Assembly (NCBI RefSeq): GCF_030816295.1
Contig: NZ_JAUSXV010000001.1
Span: 1,240,001-1,304,000, forward strand
DNA from: Microbacterium natoriense
GTDB taxonomy: Bacteria; Actinomycetota; Actinomycetes; Actinomycetales; Microbacteriaceae
Length of the DNA stretch: 64,000 bases
Reading direction: 5' to 3'
Below, piece by piece: positions 53,421 through 63,137 of the stretch; positions within the stretch are counted from its first letter, which is position 1, and each line of letters begins with the position of its first letter. A model generated the notes under the pieces. It had not been told where the DNA came from and did no database searches. It saw only the letters and a program-made list of their open reading frames with translations. Position numbers and translations under genes: made by a program.

Positions 53421-53448
53421 CGGGAGGTCGGGCTTCGCCCGCCTCCCG
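53421..53448 (-). terminator. stem-loop terminator after the 2-hydroxyacid dehydrogenase gene
   Basis: CGGGAGG (53421-53427) pairs with CCTCCCG (53442-53448), continued by CGGGC/GCCCG around a TTC loop, with one bulged T. It begins two bases after the gene's stop on the minus strand. Confidence 0.7.
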
Positions 53449-53449
53449 G

Positions 53450-54382
53450 TCACCGTACGCGGTTCAGGAGATCCTCGCCCGCGAGCAGCCGGCGCACGTT
53501 CTCGTCGATCAGCGCACCGGATCCGACCGGGCGGTTGCCTGCGACATGCGGTGTGATCACGAGGTTCGGGGCGTCCCACAAAGGCGAGTCGGCGGGCAGC
53601 GGCTCGGACCGCGTCACATCGATCGCGGCAGCGCGCAGCCGCCCCGATGCGAGCGCGTCGATCAGGGCGCTCTCGTCGACCGTGGCTCCCCGGCCCACGT
53701 TCACGAACACGGCGCCGGCCTTCACGGCTGTGAACACCGCCGAGTCGAACAGCTCGGCCGTCTCGGCGTTGGCGGGCAGCAATGAGACGAGGACGTCGGT
53801 TCGGCCGAGCAGCTCGCTCGCGTCGCTCTCGGCGACCACCGGCACCCCGGCGCGCTCGCCGGAGGAGCGCGCGATGCCGTGCACCTCTGCACCGAGAAGC
53901 TGCAGCAGAGGTGCGAGCCGGGCAGCGATCGACCCGAACCCCCAGATCGTGACCGTCGCGCCGGCGAGCGTGTAGAGGTCACGGGTCTCCGGAGCCGCCT
54001 GGGCGGCGATGAACTCCTGGTCCCAGCGGTGGGCGTGCTGCGCCTCGTGCAGGCGATCGAGTCGGCGGACCGCGCTGAGGATCAGCGCCAGCGCGTGCTC
54101 GGCGACTGGCCCGTCGTGCAGCGAGCGCCCGGAGCAGATGTGCACCGCCGACGCGAACCCGGCGTTCAGCACGACATCGGCTCCCGACGCCAGCGCCTGA
54201 ACGAGCTTCAGCGCAGGCAGGGTGCGTGCAGCGTCCGCCAGCTGCTCGGCGGAGTTGTGCCAGGCGACGAGGACCGCGGCGTCGCGGTGCGGCGCCGGCA
54301 CCGGTGCGTCCACGTCGTAGACGACGACATCGGCGTCGGAGCCCAGGCTCAGCTCGATCGTGTTCGGGATCAGGATCTTCAT
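53450..54382 (-). CDS. D-isomer-specific 2-hydroxyacid dehydrogenase
   Basis: A 310-residue protein with an NAD-binding motif WGFGSIAARLAPLLQLLGA near residue 148 (GxGxxA variant of GxGxxG) and catalytic Arg context in VSLLPANAETAELFD. It has VNVGRGATVDESAL and the catalytic His in TPHVAGNRP near residue 285. It should interconvert a 2-hydroxy and 2-oxo acid (glyoxylate/hydroxypyruvate type). The context gives no substrate. Confidence 0.88.
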   Translation of the reverse strand: MKILIPNTIELSLGSDADVVVYDVDAPVPAPHRDAAVLVAWHNSAEQLADAARTLPALKLVQALASGADVVLNAGFASAVHICSGRSLHDGPVAEHALALILSAVRRLDRLHEAQHAHRWDQEFIAAQAAPETRDLYTLAGATVTIWGFGSIAARLAPLLQLLGAEVHGIARSSGERAGVPVVAESDASELLGRTDVLVSLLPANAETAELFDSAVFTAVKAGAVFVNVGRGATVDESALIDALASGRLRAAAIDVTRSEPLPADSPLWDAPNLVITPHVAGNRPVGSGALIDENVRRLLAGEDLLNRVR

Positions 54383-54561
54383 GTCTCTCCTTCAGGCGAC
54401 CGGTGCGGCCCACGTGCCCGAAGGGTTGAAGCTCGCGGTCGTCGCCCCGCCGACGGCGAGATCGCGCACCCGCCGCGTCGATAGTATCCATCGGTGCCCT
54501 GACCGCCGGGGAAGCGGGTCCGCCTCGGCATCCGCCCCGCTTCTCGGGTATTGTCGCCGCC

Positions 54562-56185
54562 ATGGCCACAGCGACGACGCAGACCACCCAGCGCGAGGCC
54601 TTCGGCTCGCGGAACGTCTTCATCCTCTCGGCGATCGGCTCCGCCGTCGGTCTCGGCAACATCTGGCGCTTCCCCTACGTCGCCTACGAAGGCGGTGGCG
54701 GGGCGTTCCTGATCCCGTACCTGTGCGCGCTTCTGACCGCTGGCATCCCGCTGCTGTTCTTCGACTACGCGATCGGGCACCGCTTCCGGGGTTCCGCCCC
54801 GCTCGCGTTCCGGCGCATGCACCGATCGGCCGAGACGCTGGGCTGGTGGCAGGTCCTCATCTGCGTCGTGATCTCGGTCTACTACGCCGTGATCATCGCG
54901 TGGTCGGCGATGTACACGTGGTTCTCCGCCCAGCTGACCTGGGGTCCGGGCAACGAGAACGACTTCTTCTTCGTCGACTTCCTGCAGTCGGCCGACGTCG
55001 CCGAGACCGCGCGTGTCCACCCAGTTCGTGCCCCAGGTCGGCATCCCGCTGATCGTGGTCTGGCTCGCCGTCATCGTCATCATGTGCCTGGGCGTCAAGA
55101 AGGGCATCGGCCGGGCGAACATGATCCTGATGCCGCTGCTGACGGTGATGTTCGCCGTGCTGGTCGTGCAGTCGCTCTTCCTGCCGGGTGCGCTCGACGG
55201 GCTGACCGCCTTCTTCACGCCGAACTGGGAGGCCCTCGCCGACCCCGCCGTCTGGGCATCGGCCTACGGGCACATCTTCTTCTCGCTGTCGGTCGCCTTC
55301 GGCATCATGGTCACCTACGCGTCGTATCTCAAGCGCAAGACCGACCTCACCGGTTCCGGCCTGGTCGTCGCCTTCGCCAACTCGGGTTTCGAGATCCTCG
55401 CCGGCATCGGCGTGTTCGCGGCTCTCGGATTCATGGCGCAGGCGCAGGGCACCGAAGTCGCAGGTGTCGCCTCCTCCGGCATCGGTCTCGCGTTCATCGC
55501 CTTCCCGACGATCGTCTCGCAGGCGACTGGAGGTTCGATCATCGGAGTCCTGTTCTTCGGCGCTCTCGTCTTCGCCGGAGTCACATCGCTCATCTCGATT
55601 CTCGAGGTCATCGTCGCAGCTCTCCAGGACAAGCTCGGGTGGAACCGCATCCGCACCACCCTCACGGTCTCCCTCCCGCTCGCCGTCATCTCGATGGCCC
55701 TGTTCTCGACGACCACAGCGCTGTCGGTGCTCGACACCGCCGACGCGTTCGTGAACGCCTTCGGGATCATGGCCGTCGCCCTCGTCGCCGTGATCGTCGT
55801 CGCCTGGCTGCTGCACAAGCTGCCTGCGCTCAAGGAGCACCTGAACCGGAGATCGAGCTTCTCCGTCGGTCGGATCTGGATGCTGCTGGTCGGCGTCCTC
55901 GCACCGCTCGTGCTCGGCTACCTGTTCGTCAGCGAACTGATCGCCAAGATCACGACACCGTACGGCGGCTATCCCGACTGGTTCCTCGGGGTCTTCGGCT
56001 GGGGGATGGTGATCTCGCTCGTGATCCTCGCGGTGCTGCTGTCGCTTCTGCCGTGGAGCGCGTGCTCGCACGCGAAGGACGACGCCGACTACGACGATTT
56101 CCTCGCCCAGGAGCATTACGAACCCGACTCGGAGACGAGCGCGATACCCGTCGCCTCCGGCGAGCAGAGAGGAACGGCGTCATGA
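54562..56185 (+). pseudogene. metP: sodium-dependent methionine/alanine transporter with a frameshift
   Basis: The NSS-family transporter is open from ATG 54562 (NVFILSAIGSAVGLGNIWRF, the sodium-site helix 1) to about 55010 and then continues in the +1 frame from about 55013 (STQFVPQVGIPLIVVW onward) to the TGA at 56185. The two parts join seamlessly at ADVAETA/VSTQFVPQ, so one extra base in ACCGCGCGTGTCC explains the break. Read through, the protein would be about 540 residues with 11-12 membrane segments. It is followed by metS. A sequencing error, a real inactivation or an unusual recoding event cannot be told apart here. Confidence 0.8.
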
Positions 56186-56319
56186 CCGGCACCGCGATCG
56201 TCATGATGATCGTCGCGATGGTCACCGTCTGGGGTGGCCTGATCGCGGCGATCGTGAACCTCGCCCGCCACCCTGAGGTGGCCGAGACCGAGCCGGAGTC
56301 GCCGCCGGTCGAGCTGTAG
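56182..56319 (+). CDS. metS: methionine/alanine importer small subunit
   Basis: A 45-residue single-pass membrane protein (TGTAIVMMIVAMVTVWGGLI) with an acidic C-terminus, matching the small subunit that MetP-type NSS importers need. It overlaps the metP stop by ATGA. Its intactness suggests the metP frameshift is recent or artefactual. Confidence 0.82.
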   Translation: MTGTAIVMMIVAMVTVWGGLIAAIVNLARHPEVAETEPESPPVEL

Positions 56320-56378
56320 CGACTCCGCCGAGCGACGCGCGGGATAGTAGCTTCTTCTCGCGGGTCGTGGCAATCCCG

Positions 56379-56407
56379 TTGGCACGAGGCAGCGGGCTTC
56401 TTAGTTT
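56379..56407 (+). promoter_or_regulatory. candidate promoter of the trehalose operon
   Basis: TTGGCA (56379-56384) and TAGTTT (56402-56407) are 17 bases apart, about 30 bases before the first gene of the glgX operon. Confidence 0.45.
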
Positions 56408-56439
56408 GGGGATTCACAACCTCAGAGTCAGGAGCCGAG

Positions 56440-56736
56440 ATGTCCGCCACCATCAGAACCGCGAACGGCTCCATCCAGCGGGAATCCGCACAGACCGTCA
56501 CAGACGTTCAGGCTCCAGCCGAGCCGGCGTACGAACTCGTCGACCTGGATCGCTACATGATCATGCATGATGGTCCCGTGGGCTATGTAGAGGTCGTTCC
56601 CCCCGTCTTCGTCTGCTATGCGGGCCACCCCTATGCGAAGGCCGAGGAGGTCGCGCAGAAGCACGACTTCCAGAGCGCCGTGCAGACGGTGATCGCGCAC
56701 GCCGCCCCGGCGCGACGCGCTCGGCTCACCGCATGA
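56440..56736 (+). CDS. small hypothetical protein leading the trehalose operon
   Basis: A 98-residue soluble protein with a polar N-terminus, a compact middle (YELVDLDRYMIMHDGPVGYVEVV, here split as beta-rich segment) and a basic C-terminus. AGGAG lies five bases before the ATG and the stop overlaps the glgX start (ATGA), so it is translated and coupled. I recognise no family; a role linked to glycogen or trehalose turnover is only suggested by position. Confidence 0.65.
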   Translation: MSATIRTANGSIQRESAQTVTDVQAPAEPAYELVDLDRYMIMHDGPVGYVEVVPPVFVCYAGHPYAKAEEVAQKHDFQSAVQTVIAHAAPARRARLTA

Positions 56737-58961
56737 CGCTCGAGGTCTGGCCAGGGTCGGCATATCCGCTGGGGGCGACGTTCGACGGTCAGGGCACGAA
56801 CTTCGCGCTGTTCAGCGAAGGCGCCGAACGCGTCGAGCTGTGTCTGTTCGACGACAAAGGCGGCGAGCAGCGCGTCGACCTCGCGGAGGTCGACGCGTTC
56901 GTGTGGCACGGCTATCTCCCCTCGCTGCAGCCCGGCCAGCTCTACGGATACCGCGTGCACGGGCCGTACGATCCGACGCAGGGCACGCGGTTCAACCCGA
57001 ACAAGCTGCTGCTCGATCCCTACGCGAAAGCGGTGTCGGGGAAGATCGCCTGGGGGCAGCCGGCGTTCGGCTACGACTTCGGCGACCCCGACTCCCGCAA
57101 CGACGACGACTCGGCCGGGATCATGGTCAAAGGCGTGGTCGTGAACCCCTTCTTCGAATGGGCGGGCGACCGGCCGCCGAAGATCCCCTACGCGCAGACC
57201 GTGATCTACGAGGCCCACGTGAAGGGGCTCACCGAGCGGCATCCGGGTGTCCCCGATTCCCTGCGCGGCCGGTACGCCGGCATCGCGCACCCCGCGATCA
57301 TCGACCACCTCACCCGCCTCGGCGTGACGGCGATCGAGCTCATGCCGGTGCACCAGTTCCTCGACGACGCCGTGCTCGAGGAGAAGGGCCTGTCGAACTA
57401 CTGGGGCTACAACACGCTCGCATTCTTCGCGCCGCACAACGCCTATTCCTCGAGCGGCGAACGCGGTCAGCAGGTGCAGGAGTTCAAGGCGATGGTGCGG
57501 GCTCTACACGCGGCGGGGATCGAGGTCATCCTCGACGTCGTCTACAACCACACCGCCGAGGGGAACCACCTCGGACCGACGTTGTCGTTGCGTGGCATCG
57601 ACAACGAGGCGTATTACCGGCTCGAGAAGGACAAGCGGTACTACACCGACTACACCGGCACCGGGAACAGCCTGAACGCCGGCAACCCGCACGCGCTGCA
57701 GTTGATCATGGACTCGCTGCGGTACTGGGTGACCGAGATGCACGTCGACGGCTTCCGGTTCGACCTCGCCTCGACCCTCGCCAGAGAGTTCTACGACGTC
57801 GACCGGCTGTCGACGTTCTTCGAGCTCGTGCAGCAGGACCCGATCGTGTCGCAGGTGAAGCTCATCGCCGAGCCCTGGGACGTCGGGCCCGGCGGCTACC
57901 AGGTCGGCAACTTCCCGCCGCAATGGACGGAATGGAACGGCAAGTACCGCGACACCGTCCGCGATTTCTGGCGGGGTGAACCGCAGGCGCTGGGCGAGTT
58001 CGCCTCGCGCCTCACCGGATCGGCCGACCTGTACGAGCACTCGGGGCGGCGCCCCGTGGCATCCATCAACTTCGTCACCGCCCACGACGGCTTCACGCTG
58101 CGCGATCTCGTGTCGTACAACGACAAGCACAACGACGCGAACGGCGAGGGCAACGCCGACGGGGAATCTCACAATCGTTCCGACAACATGGGGGCGGAGG
58201 GGCCGATCGACGACCCCGCGATCAATCGGCGGCGGGCGCGCCAGCAGCGCAACTTCCTCGCCACGCTGCTGCTCTCGCAGGGCGTGCCGATGATCTCGCA
58301 CGGAGACGAGCTCGGCCGCACGCAGGGCGGCAACAACAACGGCTACGCGCAGGACAACGAGACGACGTGGATCGACTGGGATGCTGCGGACACGCCGTTG
58401 ATCGAGTTCACTGCCGCGCTGGCGCGGCTGCGCAGCGCGCATCCGACGTTCCGCCGCAGTCGGTTCTTCAACGGCCGCCCGGTGCGGGTCGCCGACGGCG
58501 AGCGCGTGCCCGACGTCGTCTGGCTGCGGCCGGATGCCGCCACGATGCAGCCCGAAGACTGGGACTCCGGGTTCGGCCGCGCGGTGGGGATGTTCCTCAA
58601 CGGGCACGGCACCCGCGAGAAGGACGAACGCGGCCGCCCGGTGACCGATCTGAACTTCATCGTCTACTTCAACAGCGGCGATGACCGCGTCGACGTGACT
58701 CTTCCCGACGACAGGCACGGCGACAGCTGGGAGGTCGTGGTGGACACGGCGGGAGAGGCCGACGAGGAGCAACCGCTCTCGGCCGGCGGCGGGTTCACGA
58801 TGGAGGCGAAGTCGCTGCTCGTGCTCCGGGCCGCGGGAGACGACGAGGGTCCCGTCGACGACTCGGTGGAGGCGTCGCTGAGGGCGCAGAGCGAACACGG
58901 TGAAGCGCTCGCCGGAGAGGCGGATGCCGGAGAGACGGATGCTGGCGCGGTGACCGCATGA
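56733..58961 (+). CDS. glgX: glycogen debranching enzyme (GlgX/TreX)
   Basis: A 742-residue GH13 isoamylase-type enzyme with an N-terminal CBM48-like domain (PLGATFDGQGTNFALFSE). It has the four GH13 regions: VVYNHTAEGN, DGFRFDLAS (nucleophile Asp), LIAEPWDVG (acid/base Glu) and TAHDGFTLRD. It trims glycogen branches to supply linear maltodextrins to TreY. The last ~40 residues are an acidic, repeat-like tail (EADAGETDAG). The stop overlaps treY. Confidence 0.92.
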   Translation: MTLEVWPGSAYPLGATFDGQGTNFALFSEGAERVELCLFDDKGGEQRVDLAEVDAFVWHGYLPSLQPGQLYGYRVHGPYDPTQGTRFNPNKLLLDPYAKAVSGKIAWGQPAFGYDFGDPDSRNDDDSAGIMVKGVVVNPFFEWAGDRPPKIPYAQTVIYEAHVKGLTERHPGVPDSLRGRYAGIAHPAIIDHLTRLGVTAIELMPVHQFLDDAVLEEKGLSNYWGYNTLAFFAPHNAYSSSGERGQQVQEFKAMVRALHAAGIEVILDVVYNHTAEGNHLGPTLSLRGIDNEAYYRLEKDKRYYTDYTGTGNSLNAGNPHALQLIMDSLRYWVTEMHVDGFRFDLASTLAREFYDVDRLSTFFELVQQDPIVSQVKLIAEPWDVGPGGYQVGNFPPQWTEWNGKYRDTVRDFWRGEPQALGEFASRLTGSADLYEHSGRRPVASINFVTAHDGFTLRDLVSYNDKHNDANGEGNADGESHNRSDNMGAEGPIDDPAINRRRARQQRNFLATLLLSQGVPMISHGDELGRTQGGNNNGYAQDNETTWIDWDAADTPLIEFTAALARLRSAHPTFRRSRFFNGRPVRVADGERVPDVVWLRPDAATMQPEDWDSGFGRAVGMFLNGHGTREKDERGRPVTDLNFIVYFNSGDDRVDVTLPDDRHGDSWEVVVDTAGEADEEQPLSAGGGFTMEAKSLLVLRAAGDDEGPVDDSVEASLRAQSEHGEALAGEADAGETDAGAVTA

Positions 58962-61306
58962 CTCTGAAGCCGCTGTCGACGTACCGACTGCAGATCACGT
59001 CCCGGTTCCCGCTCGACGAGGCCGCCGCCGTCACGGCGTATGTCGCGGCTCTCGGCGGCGACTGGGTCTATCTGTCGCCTCTGCTCGCTGCCGTGTCGGG
59101 GTCGGATCACGGGTACGACGTCGTCGATCACTCGCGCGTAGATGCCGAGCGCGGCGGGGCCGAGGGACTGCGCCGTTTCTCATCGGCCGCCCGTGCTGCA
59201 GGCCTCGGCATCCTGATCGACATCGTGCCCAATCACATGGGCGTGTCGGCGCCCCGGCAAAACCCCTGGTGGTGGGACGTGCTGCGCCTCGGCGCGGAGT
59301 CACGGCACGCCCGTGCGTTCGACATCGACGGACGGCTCGGCGGCGGGAAGGTGCGGCTGCCCATCCTCGGCGCCGCTCGGGACGAGGTGGTCGCCAGGGG
59401 AGACATCACCGTCGACCCGACGCCGGCCGCCGACGCGCCGGACGGCACGCTGAGCTACTTCGAGCACGTGCTGCCGCTCGCTCCGGGAACAACACGACTC
59501 GTGGGCGACCTCCCGGCGCTGCTCGCCGCCCAGCACTACGAGCTGCGCTTCTGGCAGGACCAGTCGGCTGAGCTCAACTACCGCCGCTTCTTCGCGGTGT
59601 CGGAGCTCGCCGGTATCAGGGTGGAGCTTCCCGACGTGTTCGCGGACTCCCACCAGGAGATCCTGCGCTGGCTGCGCGAGGGTCTCGCCGACGGGCTGCG
59701 CGTCGATCACCCCGACGGCCTCGCGGATCCCGGCGGATACCTCGAACGCCTCGCCGACGGCACGGGCGGCGCCTACACGCTCATCGAGAAGATCCTGGAA
59801 CCGGGCGAGGAGCTCCCGTCCTGGTGGCGCACCGACGGGACCACCGGTTACGAAGCGCTCGCGGTTCTCGACCGCATCTTCGTCGACTCCGACGGTGTGC
59901 AGGCGCTCTCCGAGATCGACGAGCGGTTGCGCGCGGAGACGGGATTGGCGAGGCCGGCCTCATGGCCCGATCTCGTGCACGAAACCAAGCGGATGGTCGC
60001 CGACGAACTGCTGCAGTCGGAGGTGCGACGACTGGTGCGAGTGCTCCCGATGGGCGTCATGGGAGCGGCAGATGCGCTCGCCGAGATCCTCGCCTGCTTC
60101 CCCGTGTACCGCTCATATCTTCCGGCCGGACGCGAGCACCTGCGGCATGCGGTGGCCGAGGCGGTCCGGCGGCGTCCCGATCTCGCGGAGGCGATCGAGC
60201 AGCTCGAACCCCTGCTCGCCGACCCCGAGCTCGAGGTCGCAGAGCGGTTCCAGCAGACGAGCGGCGCCGTGATGGCCAAAGGAGTGGAGGACACCGCGTT
60301 CTACCGGTTCACGCGGCTCGGGACGCTGACCGAGGTCGGGGGAGACCCCTCGCAGGCCGCCCTCTCGACGCGGGAGTTCCACGCCGCGCAGCAGGCGCGG
60401 CTTTCGGCCTGGCCGCACTCGATGACGACTCTCTCGACGCACGACACCAAGCGCTCGGAAGACGTCCGCGCGCGGCTCTCGGTGCTCTCGGAGATGCCGG
60501 AGCGCTGGGCCGAGGTGCTGGGTGAACTGCGCGCTGTGGCGGGTTCGGGGCACGGGCCGATCGATTCCCTGTTCTGGCAGGCGGCAGTGGGCGCGTGGCC
60601 GATCTCGACGGACCGGCTGCTCGCCTACGCCGTCAAGGCTGCACGCGAGGGAGCGGAGGCGACGGGGTGGCAGCATCCGGATGCCGCATTCGAAGAGCGC
60701 CTGGCGAAGATGGCGGATGCCGCGAACGGCGCCGCCGCCGAGATCCTCGCCCGGTTCGTCGAGGAGATCGCGGGCTTCGGCTGGTCGAACTCGCTCTCGG
60801 CCAAGCTGCTCCAGCTCACCGGCCCGGGGGTCCCGGACGTCTACCAGGGCACCGAGCTGTGGGATCTGTCGCTCGTCGACCCCGACAACCGTCGCCCGGT
60901 CGACTTCGTCGCCAGGGCTCGCATGCTCGAGTCTCTGGACGCCGAGGTCGCCCGTGGCATCCTTCCGCCGGTCGACGTCTCGGGTCGGGCGAAGATGCTC
61001 GTGACCTCGCGCGCGCTGCGCCTGCGACGCGACCACCCCGAGCTGTTCCGCGCCTATCGCCCGCTGGCCGTCACCGGCGGGGCCTCCGATCACGCGGTCG
61101 CGGTCGATCGCGGCGGGGTCACGGTGGTCGCCACCCGCCTGCCTGCGGGACTCGCACGGATCGGCGGCTGGCAGGACACTGTTCTGATGCGCCCCGAGCT
61201 GTCGGCGACCGACGTGCTCACCGGGCGGCGGATCGAACCGGGGCCGGTCCGGCTCGCCGAGCTGCTCGAGAAGTACCCGGTGGCCCTGCTGGAGGACGCC
61301 CGATGA
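58958..61306 (+). CDS. treY: maltooligosyl trehalose synthase
   Basis: A 782-residue GH13 enzyme that turns the reducing end of maltodextrin into a trehalose unit. Characteristic blocks are YRLQITSRFPLDEA, YVYLSPLL-like DWVYLSPLLAA, GSDHGYDVVDH, DIVPNHMGV, GLRVDHPDGLADP (nucleophile region) and KGVEDTAFYRF, MTTLSTHDTKRSEDVRARL. Length and order are normal. It overlaps both neighbours by ATGA. Confidence 0.95.
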   Translation: MTLKPLSTYRLQITSRFPLDEAAAVTAYVAALGGDWVYLSPLLAAVSGSDHGYDVVDHSRVDAERGGAEGLRRFSSAARAAGLGILIDIVPNHMGVSAPRQNPWWWDVLRLGAESRHARAFDIDGRLGGGKVRLPILGAARDEVVARGDITVDPTPAADAPDGTLSYFEHVLPLAPGTTRLVGDLPALLAAQHYELRFWQDQSAELNYRRFFAVSELAGIRVELPDVFADSHQEILRWLREGLADGLRVDHPDGLADPGGYLERLADGTGGAYTLIEKILEPGEELPSWWRTDGTTGYEALAVLDRIFVDSDGVQALSEIDERLRAETGLARPASWPDLVHETKRMVADELLQSEVRRLVRVLPMGVMGAADALAEILACFPVYRSYLPAGREHLRHAVAEAVRRRPDLAEAIEQLEPLLADPELEVAERFQQTSGAVMAKGVEDTAFYRFTRLGTLTEVGGDPSQAALSTREFHAAQQARLSAWPHSMTTLSTHDTKRSEDVRARLSVLSEMPERWAEVLGELRAVAGSGHGPIDSLFWQAAVGAWPISTDRLLAYAVKAAREGAEATGWQHPDAAFEERLAKMADAANGAAAEILARFVEEIAGFGWSNSLSAKLLQLTGPGVPDVYQGTELWDLSLVDPDNRRPVDFVARARMLESLDAEVARGILPPVDVSGRAKMLVTSRALRLRRDHPELFRAYRPLAVTGGASDHAVAVDRGGVTVVATRLPAGLARIGGWQDTVLMRPELSATDVLTGRRIEPGPVRLAELLEKYPVALLEDAR

Positions 61307-63102
61307 TCGAGGTGTGGGCGCCCCTGGCGCGCCGCGTGCGGGTGCGCCTTCTGGGCGACCAGGGCGCGACGATCGACGAACGCGAGCTCAGGCGTTCTGA
61401 GGCGGAGGGGTGGTGGCGCGCAGAGCTCGAACTGGCCGACGGCGACCGCTACGGCTTCGTGCTCGACGACGGAGATCAGGTGCGGCCCGACCCTCGATCG
61501 CGCCGGCAGCCCGAGGGCGTGCACGCACCCTCGGCCGCCTTCGACCCCGCGGCGTTCGCCTGGACCGACGCGGCGTGGACAGGGCGGCAGCTCGCTGGTG
61601 GCGCGATCTACGAGCTGCACATCGGCACCTTCACCCCCGAGGGGACGCTCGACGCTCTGATCGGCCGACTCGACCACCTCGTCGACCTCGGCATCACGCA
61701 CGTCGAGATGCTCCCCGTCAACGCCTTCAACGGGCGACGGAACTGGGGATACGACGGCGTGCTCTGGTACGCCGTGCACGAGGAGTACGGCGGCCCGCGC
61801 GCCTATCAGCGTTTCGTCGACGCCGCGCACGCCCGCGGACTGGGCGTCATCCAGGACGTCGTCTACAACCATTTCGGCCCGAGCGGCAACTATCTGCCGG
61901 AGTTCGGGCCGTATCTGCGCGAGGGGCGGAGCAACCCGTGGGGTGACGAGGTGAACCTCGACGAGCCAGCCGTGCGCCAGTACATCATCGACAACGCGCT
62001 GATGTGGCTGCGCGACTTCCACGTCGACGGCCTCCGTCTCGACGCCGTGCACGCGCTGAACGACGACCGGCCCACGCACATCCTCGCCGAACTCGCCGAG
62101 CGCACCGAGGCGCTCTCCGCTCAGCAGAACCGGCCGCTCAGCCTGATCGCCGAATCCGATCTCAACGATCCGACGCTCATCCTTCCGCGGGAGGCCGGCG
62201 GCTACGGTCTCACGGCGCAGTGGTCGGACGACTGGCACCACGCGATGCACGTCGCCCTCACCGGCGAGACCACGGGGTACTACGCCGATTTCGCCGCCCC
62301 CGAGGCGGTCGCCAAGGTGACGCAGCACGGGTTCTTCCACGACGGCACGTTCTCGTCTTTCCGTGGGCGGCCGCACGGGCATCCGATACCGCCGACGGTG
62401 CCGACGTGGCGACTGGTCACCTACATGCAGAACCACGATCAGATCGGCAACAGAGCGGCCGGCGATCGGCTCGGCGCGAACCTGACGCCCGACCGGCTCG
62501 CGGTCGCCGCCGTTCTCGCACTCACCGCACCCGGCACTCCCATGCTCTTCATGGGAGAGGAGTGGGGTGCATCCACGCCGTGGCAGTTCTTCACCTCGCA
62601 TCCCGAGCCGGAACTCGCGAAGGCCACAGCGGAGGGGCGCATCGCCGAGTTCGAGAAGATGGGCTGGAATCGGTCCCTCGTGCCCGACCCGCAGGACCCG
62701 GCGACGTTCGATCGCTCGCATCTGAACTGGGAGGAACGCCAGCAGGGCGAGCACGCGCGCCTGCTCGATCTGCATCGGCGGCTGCTCGCGCTGCGCATCC
62801 AGCGGCCCGAGCTCACCGATCCCGACGCCGCGAAGACCGCCGTCACCTCGATCCGCGACGACGGACCGCCGCGTGCCCGCGCGTTCCGCATCGAGCGGGG
62901 TGCGGTGTCGGTGCTGGTGAACCTCACGAGCGAACCGGTCGCGTTCGACGTGCGACCCGGTGATCGGCTGCTGGTGTCGACCCGCTCGGCGAGCCTCGAC
63001 GCGGGCTCTCTCGAGGTCCCGCCCGATGCAGCCATCGTGGTCGGGCCGGAGCTCGCCGCTCAGCCGGTGGGCCTGGACGCGAACCGCACGAGCTCCTCGT
63101 AG
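61303..63102 (+). CDS. treZ: maltooligosyl trehalose trehalohydrolase
   Basis: A 599-residue GH13 enzyme that releases trehalose from maltooligosyl trehalose. It has an N-terminal beta-sandwich (IEVWAPLARRVRVRLLG), the barrel with DVVYNHFGPSGNYLPEF, DGLRLDAVHAL (nucleophile), IAESDLNDP (acid/base) and MQNHDQIGNR, and a C-terminal beta domain. The start was set at MIEVWAP (ATGA overlap with treY); an upstream frame extension is a shadow of treY. It completes the TreX-TreY-TreZ pathway. Confidence 0.95.
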   Translation: MIEVWAPLARRVRVRLLGDQGATIDERELRRSEAEGWWRAELELADGDRYGFVLDDGDQVRPDPRSRRQPEGVHAPSAAFDPAAFAWTDAAWTGRQLAGGAIYELHIGTFTPEGTLDALIGRLDHLVDLGITHVEMLPVNAFNGRRNWGYDGVLWYAVHEEYGGPRAYQRFVDAAHARGLGVIQDVVYNHFGPSGNYLPEFGPYLREGRSNPWGDEVNLDEPAVRQYIIDNALMWLRDFHVDGLRLDAVHALNDDRPTHILAELAERTEALSAQQNRPLSLIAESDLNDPTLILPREAGGYGLTAQWSDDWHHAMHVALTGETTGYYADFAAPEAVAKVTQHGFFHDGTFSSFRGRPHGHPIPPTVPTWRLVTYMQNHDQIGNRAAGDRLGANLTPDRLAVAAVLALTAPGTPMLFMGEEWGASTPWQFFTSHPEPELAKATAEGRIAEFEKMGWNRSLVPDPQDPATFDRSHLNWEERQQGEHARLLDLHRRLLALRIQRPELTDPDAAKTAVTSIRDDGPPRARAFRIERGAVSVLVNLTSEPVAFDVRPGDRLLVSTRSASLDAGSLEVPPDAAIVVGPELAAQPVGLDANRTSSS

Positions 63103-63137
63103 CGAGGGCGCAGCGTCGAGGCGTCTGCCCGGATGCC

